Assembly (NCBI RefSeq): GCF_003990445.1
Contig: NZ_REEZ01000007.1
Coordinates: forward strand, 1-64,000
Direction: 5' to 3'
DNA from: Pararhodobacter zhoushanensis
Lineage (GTDB): Bacteria > Pseudomonadota > Alphaproteobacteria > Rhodobacterales > Rhodobacteraceae
Length of the DNA: 64,000 nucleotides
The position numbers and the translations under genes are program-made. A model generated the notes under the pieces. That model was not told the DNA's origin. It did not search any database and was given only the letters and a program-made list of their open reading frames with translations. Positions 25,540-34,507 of the stretch are shown here, piece by piece. Position 1 is the stretch's first letter. Each line of letters begins with the position of its first letter.

Positions 25540-26534
25540 TGGGACACGATCACAGTCACGATCACAGTCACGGGCACGGGCACGATCACGCAAACGGGCA
25601 TGGGCACAGCCACGCACATGGGCACGCGGGCCATTCGCACGGCCCGACCCTCTCGGCCAATGACACGCCCGAGGCGCGCCGGTCCAAGGAACGCGCCATC
25701 CTCATGGCCGCGGCCCTTACGGGCGGCTTCATGGGGGCCGAGGTCCTCGGCGGGCTCATCTCCGGATCGCTCGCGCTCTTGGCCGACGCGGGTCACATGC
25801 TGACCGACTTCGCCTCGCTCCTGCTGGCATGGTTCGCCTTCCGGCTGGCGCGTCGACCGGCGGACTGGAAGCGGACCTACGGCTTCGACCGCTTCTCGGT
25901 GCTGGCCGCTTTCGTGAACGGGGTCACGCTGTTCGCCATCGCGGGGTGGATCGTCGTCGAGGCCATCCAACGCCTGCGCGATCCGCATGAGGTGCTGGGC
26001 GGGCTGATGCTCTGGGTCGCCGTGGGGGGGCTCGTGGTGAACGTTCTGGCCTTCTGGGTGCTCAGCCGCGCGGAGGGCAACAACCTCAACGTCCGTGCCG
26101 CCGCCCTGCACGTCATGGGAGATCTGCTCGGCTCGGTTGCGGCGATTGCGGCCTCTCTCATCATCATCTGGACAGGTTGGACCCCCATCGACCCGATCCT
26201 GTCGGTGCTGGTTGCTCTCCTCATCCTGCGCTCGGCGTGGTCCGTGGTGCGCGAGAGCGGCCACATCCTGCTCGAAGGCGCGCCCGCCGGCTTCGATCCC
26301 CGCGCCGTCGCGGCCGACCTGGAAGCCACGCTGCCCGGCGTGGCCCGCGCCCATCACGTCCACGCCTGGTCGATCACTCAGGAGCGGCCCATGGCCACGA
26401 TGGAGGTAGAGCTCGCGCCGGGCGCGGTGGCGGACGACGTGCGCCGCGCCGTGAAAGGCCGCGTGCGCGAGACGACCGGGATGGAGCACGTAACCGTCGA
26501 GGTGACGGCATGCGTAGAGCGCCGGACGGGTTAG
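25539..26534 (+). CDS. Cation diffusion facilitator, CzcD/ZitB-type zinc exporter
   Basis: This protein of about 331 residues starts at the ATG following GGAGGGGCGG; the in-frame TTG 18 bases earlier is less likely. A His-rich N-terminus (HDHSHDHSHGHGHDH) and a second His-rich stretch precede six membrane segments. The metal site HxxxD pair in TM2 (LLADAGHMLTD) and TM5 is present, and a C-terminal cytoplasmic domain begins near residue 220. It exchanges protons for zinc, cadmium or cobalt at the inner membrane. The MerR regulator is next door. Confidence 0.93.
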   Translation: MGHDHSHDHSHGHGHDHANGHGHSHAHGHAGHSHGPTLSANDTPEARRSKERAILMAAALTGGFMGAEVLGGLISGSLALLADAGHMLTDFASLLLAWFAFRLARRPADWKRTYGFDRFSVLAAFVNGVTLFAIAGWIVVEAIQRLRDPHEVLGGLMLWVAVGGLVVNVLAFWVLSRAEGNNLNVRAAALHVMGDLLGSVAAIAASLIIIWTGWTPIDPILSVLVALLILRSAWSVVRESGHILLEGAPAGFDPRAVAADLEATLPGVARAHHVHAWSITQERPMATMEVELAPGAVADDVRRAVKGRVRETTGMEHVTVEVTACVERRTG

Positions 26535-26758
26535 ACGCGATCCATCCCCGGCCAGGAACGGGCCATGGGTGTATCCGAACACGTCAGGCCTTTGCGCGTA
26601 GCGTCGCGAAAGCCTGGTTTGTCCAAGGTTTGTTGCTGCTGTCATCGCGAGATGCAGCGGCGATAAATCTGACAGTGAGCAAAGCGCGGGCGGAATTCCC
26701 TCCCCCGACGGGTTCTACACGTGCGCACGGCTACGTCGGGCAAGTCGTATCGCGGTGA

Positions 26759-27127
26759 TCACCCCGTCCACCAAACCCAGACAAAGGCTGCGCCAAGCAC
26801 CGCCTCCGCGATGGCAGACCGAAAGATGCCTGCGCTGGCACGCCGGGCGAGGAACTCGTAAAGACCGAGGCCCGCCAGCAAGACCGCTATTCCGCCCATG
26901 ATCAGGCACATCGCCGAGCGGATGTCCGAAGGGCCGGCTGTTCGCGCGATGAAGAACACCAGCGCGAGGCCGAGGTACATCAGGCTCATCCGCCGTAGCA
27001 GGATGAGCGCGCCCGTGGTGCTCTCAAGTCCCCACTCTGTCAGCAGGCCACGACCGAAGAACAGGAAGCGGGCACCGAGACCAATGCACGCGGCTGTCAT
27101 GACGAGTGCCAATATCTGGAAGGTCAA
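26759..27127 (-). CDS. Small membrane protein (four TM), DUF4345-like
   Basis: The 122-residue protein has four hydrophobic segments. I place the start at a TTG (27127) with GGAG seven bases upstream, because it begins right before the first membrane segment; the frame is open to 27199. No catalytic motif is visible. It is divergent from an AraC-type regulator gene, which probably controls it. Confidence 0.65.
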   Translation of the reverse strand: MTFQILALVMTAACIGLGARFLFFGRGLLTEWGLESTTGALILLRRMSLMYLGLALVFFIARTAGPSDIRSAMCLIMGGIAVLLAGLGLYEFLARRASAGIFRSAIAEAVLGAAFVWVWWTG

Positions 27128-27229
27128 AGGTCGTCTCCATTTATCAAACCATTGCTGGATTCGAAAATAGGCAGTCGACGTCGGACGAACTATGCGCAAA
27201 ACTCCATTCTTTGTTGGAGATCATCCAGA

Positions 27230-28165
27230 ATGGACCCGCTGTCCGACATCATCTCGTTTCTGCGCCTGAGAAGCTATCTCGTGGGCGGCTTCGAGGCCGG
27301 TGGGAACTGGTCGGTCGGCTTTGACGCGCATGACGCCGTCAAATGCTACACCGTCGCCAACGGCTCGTGTTGGATCGCAGTGCAAGGCTTGGACGCGCCT
27401 GTGTTTCTGCAAACGGGTGATTGCTTCATCCTTCCCCGAGGCCAACCGTTTCACATCGCCAGTGATCTGAGCCTGCCCCCCGACGATTGGCAGCGCCACT
27501 TTCTCGGCGCTGAAGAAGGCACATTGGTTAAGCTCAACGACGGGACCGATGTGACCGTGCTCGGCGGACATTTTGCCCTCGCGGGGCCGCAGGCCGAGAT
27601 TTTGCTCGGTATGCTGGCGCCAATCGTCCATTTGCGCGATAGGCCTGCGCGTGAAACGCTACGCTGGGCCTTGGCGCTGATGCGGCAGGAACTCGTCGAT
27701 CTAAAGCCGGGTGGCATCCTTGTGGCGCAGCAACTCGCCTCTATGATCTTCATCCAGGCACTCCGCCTGCATCTCACTGAGAGCAAGGGTATCGGCTGGC
27801 TGTTCGCGCTGTCGGACAAACGCGTCGGCGCCGCCATTCAGGCGATCCATCGGGAGCCGTCGCGACGTTGGACGGTGGAGACCCTTGCCACTGAGGCCGG
27901 CATGTCGCGCTCCGGCTTCGCGGCGCAGTTCCGACACTTGGTTGGCGAAAGCCCGATCGAGTACCTCACACAGTGGCGCATGCGCCTCGCCGGACGCAGT
28001 CTGGAACAGGGCGAGCCGATCGGCGCGATTGCCCATGCCCTTGGCTATGAATCAGAAAGCGCGTTCAGAACGGCATTCAAGCGCGTCACGGGCAAGAGCC
28101 CCCGGCAGCACGCAAGGTCATTCGGAGGCGGCGACGCGATGCATTCCTCCTTGCCTCGGGGTTAG
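27230..28165 (+). CDS. AraC-family regulator with cupin (Cupin_6-type)
   Basis: The 311-residue protein starts MDPLSDIISFLRLRSYLVGG, which is the standard N-terminus of this AraC group, so the upstream ATG at 27152 is not used. The cupin domain spans about 1-190 (FILPRGQPFHIAS) and two helix-turn-helix motifs are at about 220-300 (TLATEAGMSRSGFAAQFRHL and GYESESAFRTAFKRVTG). It probably controls the divergent small membrane protein. Similar regulators are often paired with oxidoreductases. Confidence 0.9.
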   Translation: MDPLSDIISFLRLRSYLVGGFEAGGNWSVGFDAHDAVKCYTVANGSCWIAVQGLDAPVFLQTGDCFILPRGQPFHIASDLSLPPDDWQRHFLGAEEGTLVKLNDGTDVTVLGGHFALAGPQAEILLGMLAPIVHLRDRPARETLRWALALMRQELVDLKPGGILVAQQLASMIFIQALRLHLTESKGIGWLFALSDKRVGAAIQAIHREPSRRWTVETLATEAGMSRSGFAAQFRHLVGESPIEYLTQWRMRLAGRSLEQGEPIGAIAHALGYESESAFRTAFKRVTGKSPRQHARSFGGGDAMHSSLPRG

Positions 28166-28410
28166 GTGGGTCAGGCTTCCTAGCCTTCGCAAGCGGGCGC
28201 TCGCAAAGTGAGCGCGGAGACTTGAGCCGTGCACGCGTTGCGCTCAGAACATGCTCCCTCAGCAACGTGTAGGTGCGCAGCGAAAGGCCGGTTTGAAGAC
28301 GCTGCAGCGCACTATCAACTTGACCGACGAACGGCAGGTCTGGGCCGCGATTGACACTTGGCACCGACAACAGACCCTCATTGTCAGCCTCAGGCGTCCG
28401 CAATTCGTGC

Positions 28411-29049
28411 TCAACGCGCAATCGAGAGGGCGAAGGGGATCATGCCGTCGCGCGCCATCAAAGGCGGTACGAAGAGCATGAAGCTCTCGGGTCCGCTGGC
28501 GGTCGCGATCCCGCCGAGATCCTCGATCATGTCTTGTGCCCAGCCGAGATTTTCCAAAAGGCTTCGGACCCGCATTTTCGCATCCGGGTCATTGCCTGAC
28601 AGAAAAACACTCGGCGGGCGCGACAGCAGGCCCGGATTGGCCATGACAATGAACAACATCGTATTCAGGGCTTTGACCACGCGCACATCGGGGAGCGTGT
28701 CTTGCAACGCCGACGCAACGCTGCCGTTGGGGTAGAGCAATCCGATCGGGCGGCCAGCGTCATCCCGCTTCAACGCGTTGGACACATCCAACAACACCTT
28801 GCCCCGCAATCCGCCGGCATGCGGCGCAAGATGCGCGATCGAGGTCTCACCCGGCGTTGCGTTAATGATGATCTCGGCGCGGCTTATCGCGGCCGCCGTG
28901 GTTTCAATTGCAAGGCTTTCCGTGGCCCATTCCGGGCGGGGGCTTTGGGGATCGCGGCGCCCCAGAGTGACAGTGTGGCCTGCGCCGAGCAGACCTTTGG
29001 TCAGAACGGACGCCACCCGTCCCGAGCCCAGAATTGCTATCTCAGTCAT
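28411..29049 (-). CDS. NADPH-binding F420-reductase-like oxidoreductase
   Basis: The 212-residue protein has an N-terminal Rossmann motif (IAILGSGRVASVLTKGLL, residues 4-21) with a TLGRRDP segment after beta-2 suited to NADP. A conserved VVKALNTM segment is shared with the NADPH-dependent F420 reductase/YrpA group. The length is normal. It overlaps the upstream IMPase-like gene by 8 bases, so the two form an operon. The real acceptor is unknown since F420 is not expected in this lineage. Confidence 0.85.
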   Translation of the reverse strand: MTEIAILGSGRVASVLTKGLLGAGHTVTLGRRDPQSPRPEWATESLAIETTAAAISRAEIIINATPGETSIAHLAPHAGGLRGKVLLDVSNALKRDDAGRPIGLLYPNGSVASALQDTLPDVRVVKALNTMLFIVMANPGLLSRPPSVFLSGNDPDAKMRVRSLLENLGWAQDMIEDLGGIATASGPESFMLFVPPLMARDGMIPFALSIAR

Positions 29050-29872
29050 CTAAGCCACCTTCGTAAGAGTTTGATATTTCGGAGAGAGCAGCACAAACGC
29101 CGTTTGTGAATTGGGGCGGCGTGGCGACGAAGTCCCGAGCGTGAAGGGTCCAGTCGTTGCCTGCGCAATCCGTCACCCGGCCGCCTGCCTCGGACACCAG
29201 CAAAGCGCCCGACACCAGCCCGGAAAGCACGCCGCTGAACTGCCAGAATCCGTCCATGCGCCCGGCTGCGACCTGAACCAGTTGCAGCGTTGCGGGGACC
29301 GAAACCCGCACGGTCAGGACGTTGCCCAGCATCGCTGTCACCGAGGCGCCGATCCGGGCGTGGATGTCTGCGCCTTCGCCGGGGGCCGCCTGTCCGGTTC
29401 CCATCATGGCACCGTTCAGGTCAGGCTTGTTCGAGACCCTTATAGGGTGCCCGTTCAACCATGCACCTGTGCCTGCCGTCGCGGTGTAGAGGTCATTTTG
29501 AAGCGGCAAGAAGACGGTCGTCAGGACGATGGCATCATCGCGGATGAGGGTCGCAGTGATACACCAATCCGGCAGGCCGTGGATCTGATTTATCGCACCT
29601 TCGACCGGGTCGACCACCCAGAAGTCCCCGGCACCAAACCCGCCCGTCGCAAGTTCGTCTTCGATCACTCGGGAACCCGGAACGAGCGCCTCAAGACGAG
29701 GGACCAGTATCGCCATCGAAATGGCGTCATTGGCCGCGATCATCGCGCCGATATCGCGGCGGTCCTTGGGGCGGGCATCCGGTGAAAAGCGCGCCAGTAT
29801 CGCCGCGCCCGCCTCGCGCACGGCGGCTTCGGCGCCTTTTGATAACTCTGAGAGGATGACAGGTTTTTGCAT
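29042..29872 (-). CDS. Inositol monophosphatase-family protein with altered active site
   Basis: This 276-residue IMPase-fold protein keeps VIEDE (metal Glu71, Glu73) and WVVDPVEGAIN, but the canonical DPxDGT has Glu91 in place of the second Asp. In the third motif the usual WDxAAG reads SGLVSG, so the metal- and substrate-binding Asp is missing. It may be a pseudoenzyme or act on an unusual substrate. It is divergent from a TetR gene and overlaps the oxidoreductase gene downstream. Confidence 0.85.
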   Translation of the reverse strand: MQKPVILSELSKGAEAAVREAGAAILARFSPDARPKDRRDIGAMIAANDAISMAILVPRLEALVPGSRVIEDELATGGFGAGDFWVVDPVEGAINQIHGLPDWCITATLIRDDAIVLTTVFLPLQNDLYTATAGTGAWLNGHPIRVSNKPDLNGAMMGTGQAAPGEGADIHARIGASVTAMLGNVLTVRVSVPATLQLVQVAAGRMDGFWQFSGVLSGLVSGALLVSEAGGRVTDCAGNDWTLHARDFVATPPQFTNGVCAALSEISNSYEGGLDD

Positions 29873-29946
29873 CTGCGCCTTCTTGCGGTTTTTCGGGTTT
29901 CACCATATTTACGAGCTATCGCTCACATTGGAAACTCGCATTGACC

Positions 29947-30546
29947 ATGGCCAAGACCGATGCCCTGACAGTGCGCAAAACACCGCGTCAGACCCGATCC
30001 GCGGCCACGGTTGACGCAATCCTGGAAGCAGCTGCTCGCATTCTGGAGACTGGTGGTCTGTCCGAATATTCGACCAATGCCGTCGCCCGGCGGGCCGGGG
30101 TCAGCGTTGGATCGCTCTATCAGTACTTTCCGAACAAGGACGCGATCACCCGGGAACTGACGTTTCGACGGATCGCCGATCTGGTCGCAGATATTGACGC
30201 GGCTTTCTCTGGTGCGTCGAAAGTTTGCGCGCTGTCACAAGTCATCGACATCGCCGTCCGGCACCAACAACAACGCCCAAGACTGTCGCGGATACTGGAC
30301 GCTGAAGAAAGCCGGCTTCCGCCCGATCCCGCGTTAAGGGAGTTGGCTCTAGGAGTGTTGGCGCATCTTCAACGCGGTCTTCATGCGAACGGGTATGAAG
30401 GAGACACAATGGAAGCGTCGCTGGATATCATGGCCATCATTCGCGGTATGGTCGATGCAGCAAACGCGCGGGGCGAGGATGATCCTATCAGCTTGTCATC
30501 GCGTGTTCGGCGTGCGGTGTTCGGCTATCTTGAGCACGGCGCGTGA
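29947..30546 (+). CDS. TetR-family transcriptional regulator
   Basis: The 199-residue protein has a typical N-terminal helix-turn-helix (STNAVARRAGVSVGSLYQYF, residues 40-60) and an all-helical ligand domain. The ATG at 29947 is preferred to the TTG two codons upstream. It is divergent from the IMPase-like/oxidoreductase pair, which it probably represses, the usual arrangement for TetR proteins beside a small redox operon. Confidence 0.9.
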   Translation: MAKTDALTVRKTPRQTRSAATVDAILEAAARILETGGLSEYSTNAVARRAGVSVGSLYQYFPNKDAITRELTFRRIADLVADIDAAFSGASKVCALSQVIDIAVRHQQQRPRLSRILDAEESRLPPDPALRELALGVLAHLQRGLHANGYEGDTMEASLDIMAIIRGMVDAANARGEDDPISLSSRVRRAVFGYLEHGA

Positions 30547-30892
30547 GCACCGACAGTCGCGGCGCCGCCGTTTAGACGTCCCGACCAGGTGAGCGCTGGG
30601 TCTCCGGGTGACACTATCTCGGCGCAGTTGGCGTGCGTGTGGCTTTCCTTTCGGTGCCAAAAAGCTGGACGAGAGAATACCGCAGTAGGCAGGATAGTCT
30701 CAGGGGGGGCAACGGTTTAGATGCCCGACCTCCTGTACTCGGCATAGGGATGCAAGCAGTCGTTCCTGAGAGCGAGGGGACAGGCCCGGTATCCCCCTAT
30801 GAGCGCTTGATCTGCGCGCCCTGATGCGCCGCGCGATCTCTTGCCGGCCATGGCACTTCCTGCCCGTATGGCTTTCCTGTACGATTGTCATC
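30547..30892. other. Intergenic stretch, no gene seen
   Basis: The 346 bases between the TetR and IclR genes contain a few unsupported frames only. No strong hairpin or repeat was found. It presumably holds the IclR promoter. Confidence 0.45.
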
Positions 30893-31657
30893 ATGGAGCC
30901 CGCCCAGCAAAAGACGGTCCGCTCGGTCGAGCGCATCTTGCAGATCCTCGAATTGATGAACCGTGCGCCGGTGGTGCGCGTGCAGCACCTCGCGCAGGAG
31001 ACAGGTCTCCCCGCGCCGACGGTCGTGCGCCTGCTGGAGACGCTCATGAGCGCGGGATACGTGCGCAAGATCGGGCGGCAGGCCGGGTACTGCGTGACCG
31101 AGAAGGTCGCGGCGCTCGGGGCGGGGCATCACGGGTTGCCTCAGGTTTTCGACGTGGCGCGTGAGTCGGCAGAAGCGCTGACCCGCCGCACGCTCTGGCC
31201 GACGGCGCTGGCGACGCTGGACGTGGATGCGCTGGTGATCCGCTTCAGCACCATTCCCATGAGCCCGTTGTCGCATTACCAGTCGACGATCAACCGCCGG
31301 ATGACGCTGCTGGATTATGCCCACGGACGCGCCTACCTCGGTTTCTGTCCCAAGGAAGAACGCACGCATCTCGTGGCGTTGCTCCAGCAATCCGCGGCAA
31401 CCCCGGCGGAGGCGGAGGCCATAGCGCAGCGCGCGGACTCGGTCGTGGCGCTCACCCGGGCCAGCGGCTTTGGCGAGCGCACCGGTAATATTCAGCCCGA
31501 AACACATTCCATAGCCGCACCGCTGCGGCTGGGGGCCAAGCTGGTCGGCACGCTGGGGATCACCTATTTCGCGCGCACCCATGTCGACGTGGCCGCGCTG
31601 AAGACCGAATTGCGCGCTGCCGCAGAGGCCTGCGAAAGGGGCGAGACCTACGTGTGA
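30893..31657 (+). CDS. IclR-family regulator (MhpR-like)
   Basis: The 254-residue protein has an N-terminal winged helix (residues about 8-65; HLAQETGLPAPTVVRLLETL) and a C-terminal IclR effector domain. I start it at the ATG before EPAQQKTVRSVERILQILEL because the family N-terminus aligns there; no clear ribosome-binding site is present. MhpR-like regulators control aromatic catabolic genes, and a catabolic operon lies 3 kb away. Its stop overlaps the end of the reductase gene on the other strand by 10 bases. Confidence 0.85.
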   Translation: MEPAQQKTVRSVERILQILELMNRAPVVRVQHLAQETGLPAPTVVRLLETLMSAGYVRKIGRQAGYCVTEKVAALGAGHHGLPQVFDVARESAEALTRRTLWPTALATLDVDALVIRFSTIPMSPLSHYQSTINRRMTLLDYAHGRAYLGFCPKEERTHLVALLQQSAATPAEAEAIAQRADSVVALTRASGFGERTGNIQPETHSIAAPLRLGAKLVGTLGITYFARTHVDVAALKTELRAAAEACERGETYV

Positions 31658-32250
31658 GCGGCTGCATCCTCGGGGTAGACGGTGCGCGCTCGGTCGTCGT
31701 CCTTTCCGGACGCGATGAGGCGCGGTTCGGCGTGCCGGAGATGGTGCAGATAAGCTTGCGCAGAGGCCGCGATCGCCGCGTCATCGCATTCGCGCGCGCC
31801 GGTTAGTGTAAAGGGCGGCAGATAGTGCATGCCGGTATGGACGGCCATCAGTTCGAAAGGCACGGCGACCTCGTCGAGCGTCCGACCGTATCGGCCGTCT
31901 GGCTGGTAGTCGCGGCCGTTTGACCCGGTAGAGAACGCGATGCCCAGCGTCTTGAGCCGCAGCGCTCGCCCACCGGGACCATAGGCCCAGCCGCGTTTCA
32001 TGATCTCGATCTGCCAGAACGATAGCAACGGCGGGCAGGAATACCAAGTCAGGGGAAATTGCAGCACGATGCGGTCGTGATCGGCCACCAGTTGCCGCTC
32101 TGCCTCTCCGTCGATCTGCCCATCGGGGTAGCGCGCGTAGAGGTCGTGCAAGGTGATGTCGCCTGCGGCGCGGATGGCATCGGCCCAACAGCGGCTGATG
32201 CGGCTGCAGCCCATGTCGGGGTGGGCGAGAATGACGAGCGTTCGGGTCAT
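31648..32250 (-). CDS. Flavodoxin-fold NAD(P)H:quinone oxidoreductase (KefF/MdaB-like)
   Basis: The 200-residue protein has the flavodoxin-like start TLVILAHPD, the VLQFPLTWYSCPPLL segment that shapes the flavin site, and the TLGIAFSTGSNGRDY loop typical of the NQO1/KefF group. It carries FMN or FAD and reduces quinones by two electrons. The ATG follows GGAGACC. Next to aromatic catabolism genes it may detoxify quinones formed from catechols. Confidence 0.88.
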   Translation of the reverse strand: MTRTLVILAHPDMGCSRISRCWADAIRAAGDITLHDLYARYPDGQIDGEAERQLVADHDRIVLQFPLTWYSCPPLLSFWQIEIMKRGWAYGPGGRALRLKTLGIAFSTGSNGRDYQPDGRYGRTLDEVAVPFELMAVHTGMHYLPPFTLTGARECDDAAIAASAQAYLHHLRHAEPRLIASGKDDDRARTVYPEDAAAHT

Positions 32251-32407
32251 AGCGGTCTCCGTTTCCGCCAGTCGTTGCACCGCTAGCGAACGCGCACAAG
32301 CGCGTGCCCGCCCAATTCCGCAGCGTGGAACAAGCGCGCGTTTCCCGTGCGCCGCGCGTTCCGTCATGCGAGTTGGAAGACCACCGCAGACAACACGCAG
32401 GCCCCCC

Positions 32408-33316
32408 ATGTTCGATGACAGCGATCCGCGCAAGGCACTCACGTCCATGTCGAAAGAGCGCCGTTTCTCCGGGCCTTTCTGCGCCCCCGAAGTGGGCCAT
32501 TTCAGCCAGGAGCCGCCGCAGCAGACGGGGGAGGGCTGGCAGGCATGGATGATGCGCTGCACCAACCTCGTGGTGCGGCTGGTCCGACTGGAGGGCGCCG
32601 CCACCTTTGCCCGTGCTGGGCAGATGGACGAGTACATGGTGTTTTCGACCGATGCCGAAGTCCGTTTCGACATCGAGACCGCGGCGGGCGCAGTTACCGA
32701 CCATCCGGGCAATCACCTGTTTGTCGTCCCGCCGGGAGACAGCACCGTGACGATCCGTGGCACGGGGCAGGTGAGCTTTCTCTTCACCACGCGCTCTGCC
32801 GATCTTGTGGCGCAATGCGCCAACCCGAAGATCCCGGCCAATCCGAATATTCCGCCTTTCCAGCAATGGCCCGATCCGGTCGGCGGCTTTCGCCTGCGCG
32901 CCTATGACCTTGACGTGCCGGAGCAGGACGGCCGCTTTGGCCGCATCTTCCGCTGTACGACGATGATGGTGAACGTGCTGCCGCGTTTTACCGCGCCGCG
33001 CGATGCCTCGAAGGTCTCGCCGCATTACCACGCCAGCTTCGAGCAGGTCAGCCTGACGCTGGAAGGGGATTTCGAGCATTTCCTGCGTTGGCCCTGGACG
33101 TCTGACATGGCGGACTGGCTGCCGGACATGCACGTCCGTTGCGCCAGCCCTTCGGTTGCCGTGCTGCCGCCACCCGCGATCCACACGACGTTGTGGACCT
33201 CGGAGGCGACGCAGATCGTCGACATCTTCTCGCCGCCGCGCATGGATTTCTCGACAAAGAACGGATGGGTGCTGAACGCCGCCGATTACCCGTTGGCGCA
33301 GACCGAGATCGAGTGA
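32408..33316 (+). CDS. Bicupin-like protein, hypothetical
   Basis: The 302-residue protein appears to hold two cupin barrels. The first is near 60-130 (EYMVFSTDAEVRFDIETAAG, NHLFVVPPGD) and the second near 185-265 (SPHYHASFEQVSLTLEGDF, with H207, H209 and E212 plausible as metal ligands). No named enzyme is recognised. It stops 2 bases before the convergent TetR gene and faces away from the reductase gene, so it probably belongs to the same catabolic regulon. Confidence 0.7.
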   Translation: MFDDSDPRKALTSMSKERRFSGPFCAPEVGHFSQEPPQQTGEGWQAWMMRCTNLVVRLVRLEGAATFARAGQMDEYMVFSTDAEVRFDIETAAGAVTDHPGNHLFVVPPGDSTVTIRGTGQVSFLFTTRSADLVAQCANPKIPANPNIPPFQQWPDPVGGFRLRAYDLDVPEQDGRFGRIFRCTTMMVNVLPRFTAPRDASKVSPHYHASFEQVSLTLEGDFEHFLRWPWTSDMADWLPDMHVRCASPSVAVLPPPAIHTTLWTSEATQIVDIFSPPRMDFSTKNGWVLNAADYPLAQTEIE

Positions 33317-33318
33317 CC

Positions 33319-34062
33319 CTAATCCGCGATGTCACCAAGCGCGGGCATCGAAGCGATGACGATGGTGTCATGCGCGATTGGCGGCAGGGTGGGCAGGGGC
33401 CGGCGTGACAGGTCGCGCGCCGCGGCCTGAGACATTCCGAAGGCCATCAGAATGTGTTCGGATATCTGCTCGGGGTAGTCGCCGGGGGTCGTGCCGCTGG
33501 TGATCGACACCATGGCCGCTGCGACCGCACCCATGAGGATGTCGCGACCGATCTCTGCCGTGGGAATGTGGAACAGTCCTTCGTCCACGCCGCGCCGGAT
33601 CGTCACCAGCGAATTGTGCCAGACCATCTCGCCAAAGGTATGCCCCGGTGCGCTGGAATGGATCATCGCCCAACCCCACGCGGGGTTCTTTTCCGCCGCA
33701 TGCAGATAATAGCGGATGGCGACAGCGCTTTGTTCGGCGGCATTTTCCAGCGCGCCGAACATGTGATGCACAGCGCGGTCGAATTCCCCGGTCATTTCTT
33801 CAAGCAGCTGGTAGCGCAGCGCTTCGAGATCGTCGAAGTGGTTGTAGAAGGTGCCCCGCGCAACGCCCGCCGCCTTGCAGATGTCCTCGATCCGGACACT
33901 GCGTCCGTCCGCACGCCCGTAGCAGTCGAAGGCTGCGGTGAGAATCGTGTTGCGCGACTTGGCCCGACGCGCGGCGCCAATCTCGGCACGGCGGTGGTTC
34001 TGCGCAGTGCGATACCCCAAGCGGACAATGACGTCGTCGGCGTTCCCGGTATTTTCTGGCAT
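33319..34062 (-). CDS. TetR-family regulator of the catabolic operon
   Basis: The 247-residue protein starts MPENTGNADDVIVRL; the open frame upstream has no homology. The helix-turn-helix (IEDICKAAGVARGTFYNHF) is at about 55-75. It is divergent from the extradiol dioxygenase operon across about 445 bases and so is the likely repressor, with an aromatic substrate or CoA ester as inducer. Confidence 0.88.
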   Translation of the reverse strand: MPENTGNADDVIVRLGYRTAQNHRRAEIGAARRAKSRNTILTAAFDCYGRADGRSVRIEDICKAAGVARGTFYNHFDDLEALRYQLLEEMTGEFDRAVHHMFGALENAAEQSAVAIRYYLHAAEKNPAWGWAMIHSSAPGHTFGEMVWHNSLVTIRRGVDEGLFHIPTAEIGRDILMGAVAAAMVSITSGTTPGDYPEQISEHILMAFGMSQAAARDLSRRPLPTLPPIAHDTIVIASMPALGDIAD

Positions 34063-34176
34063 GCGCGAAAAAAGGCCTCCGGCGATGGATTGCGACTGGC
34101 TACTTCCAAGGTATGCCGCAGCCGCAAAGCCAGGGCCACCCCGAAGTGGCACCACCCAGCCAATTCCACTCTGCGA

Positions 34177-34205
34177 AATTTGCAAAATGACTATTTGTTC
34201 AAATT
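34177..34205. promoter_or_regulatory. AT-rich dyad, candidate TetR operator
   Basis: AATTTG and CAAATT form an inverted pair 17 bases apart inside an AT-rich patch that stands out in this GC-rich region. It lies between the TetR gene and the operon it probably controls. Confidence 0.3.
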
Positions 34206-34507
34206 ACGATCTGCTGTAGGCTTTGGATATGGCGGCGGTAGGGCTGCCAGCAACGAGGGCCCGGGAGAGCCCGCAGGGAGGACAGCAACATGAACACACG
34301 ACAACGACCGGGTTAAGCCGTCCGGAGGCGCGATCCCGCGCCATCACCCGACATTTCCGTGACTAACGCAACAGCGCGCGAGACGCACCCATGGGGGCGC
34401 GGCGGCTTCTGTTTGCCTGGTCTTTGGTGGGCGCTCTGCGCCAGCCGTCACACGGCGCCGAAACGGCGACCGTCCCGAAAACTTTTGACTGAGAGAAGGA
34501 TAACATC
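34206..34507 (+). other. Leader region of the meta-cleavage operon
   Basis: The 302 bases hold a strong ribosome-binding site (GGGAGGACAGCAAC) before an eight-codon frame MNTRQRPG ending TAA (34290-34316). A 33-codon frame (34391-34492) starts MGARRLLFAWSLVGALRQ. Neither has known relatives. A GAGAAGGATAAC site serves the dioxygenase start. The short frame with a good site suggests a leader peptide or the scar of a lost gene. Confidence 0.4.

Noticed and set aside
25555-25640. Short tandem CACGGGCA-like repeats
   Set aside because: They are simply the codons of the His/Gly/Asp-rich N-terminus of the zinc exporter.
25347-26645. Minus-strand frame of 432 codons
   Set aside because: It is antisense to the CDF exporter and extends over the MerR promoter; no start site or homology.
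28166-28410. Minus-strand frame with a helix-like stretch ALQRLQTGLSLRTYTLLREH
   Set aside because: It suggests protein, but no start, ribosome-binding site or family could be supported; left as intergenic.
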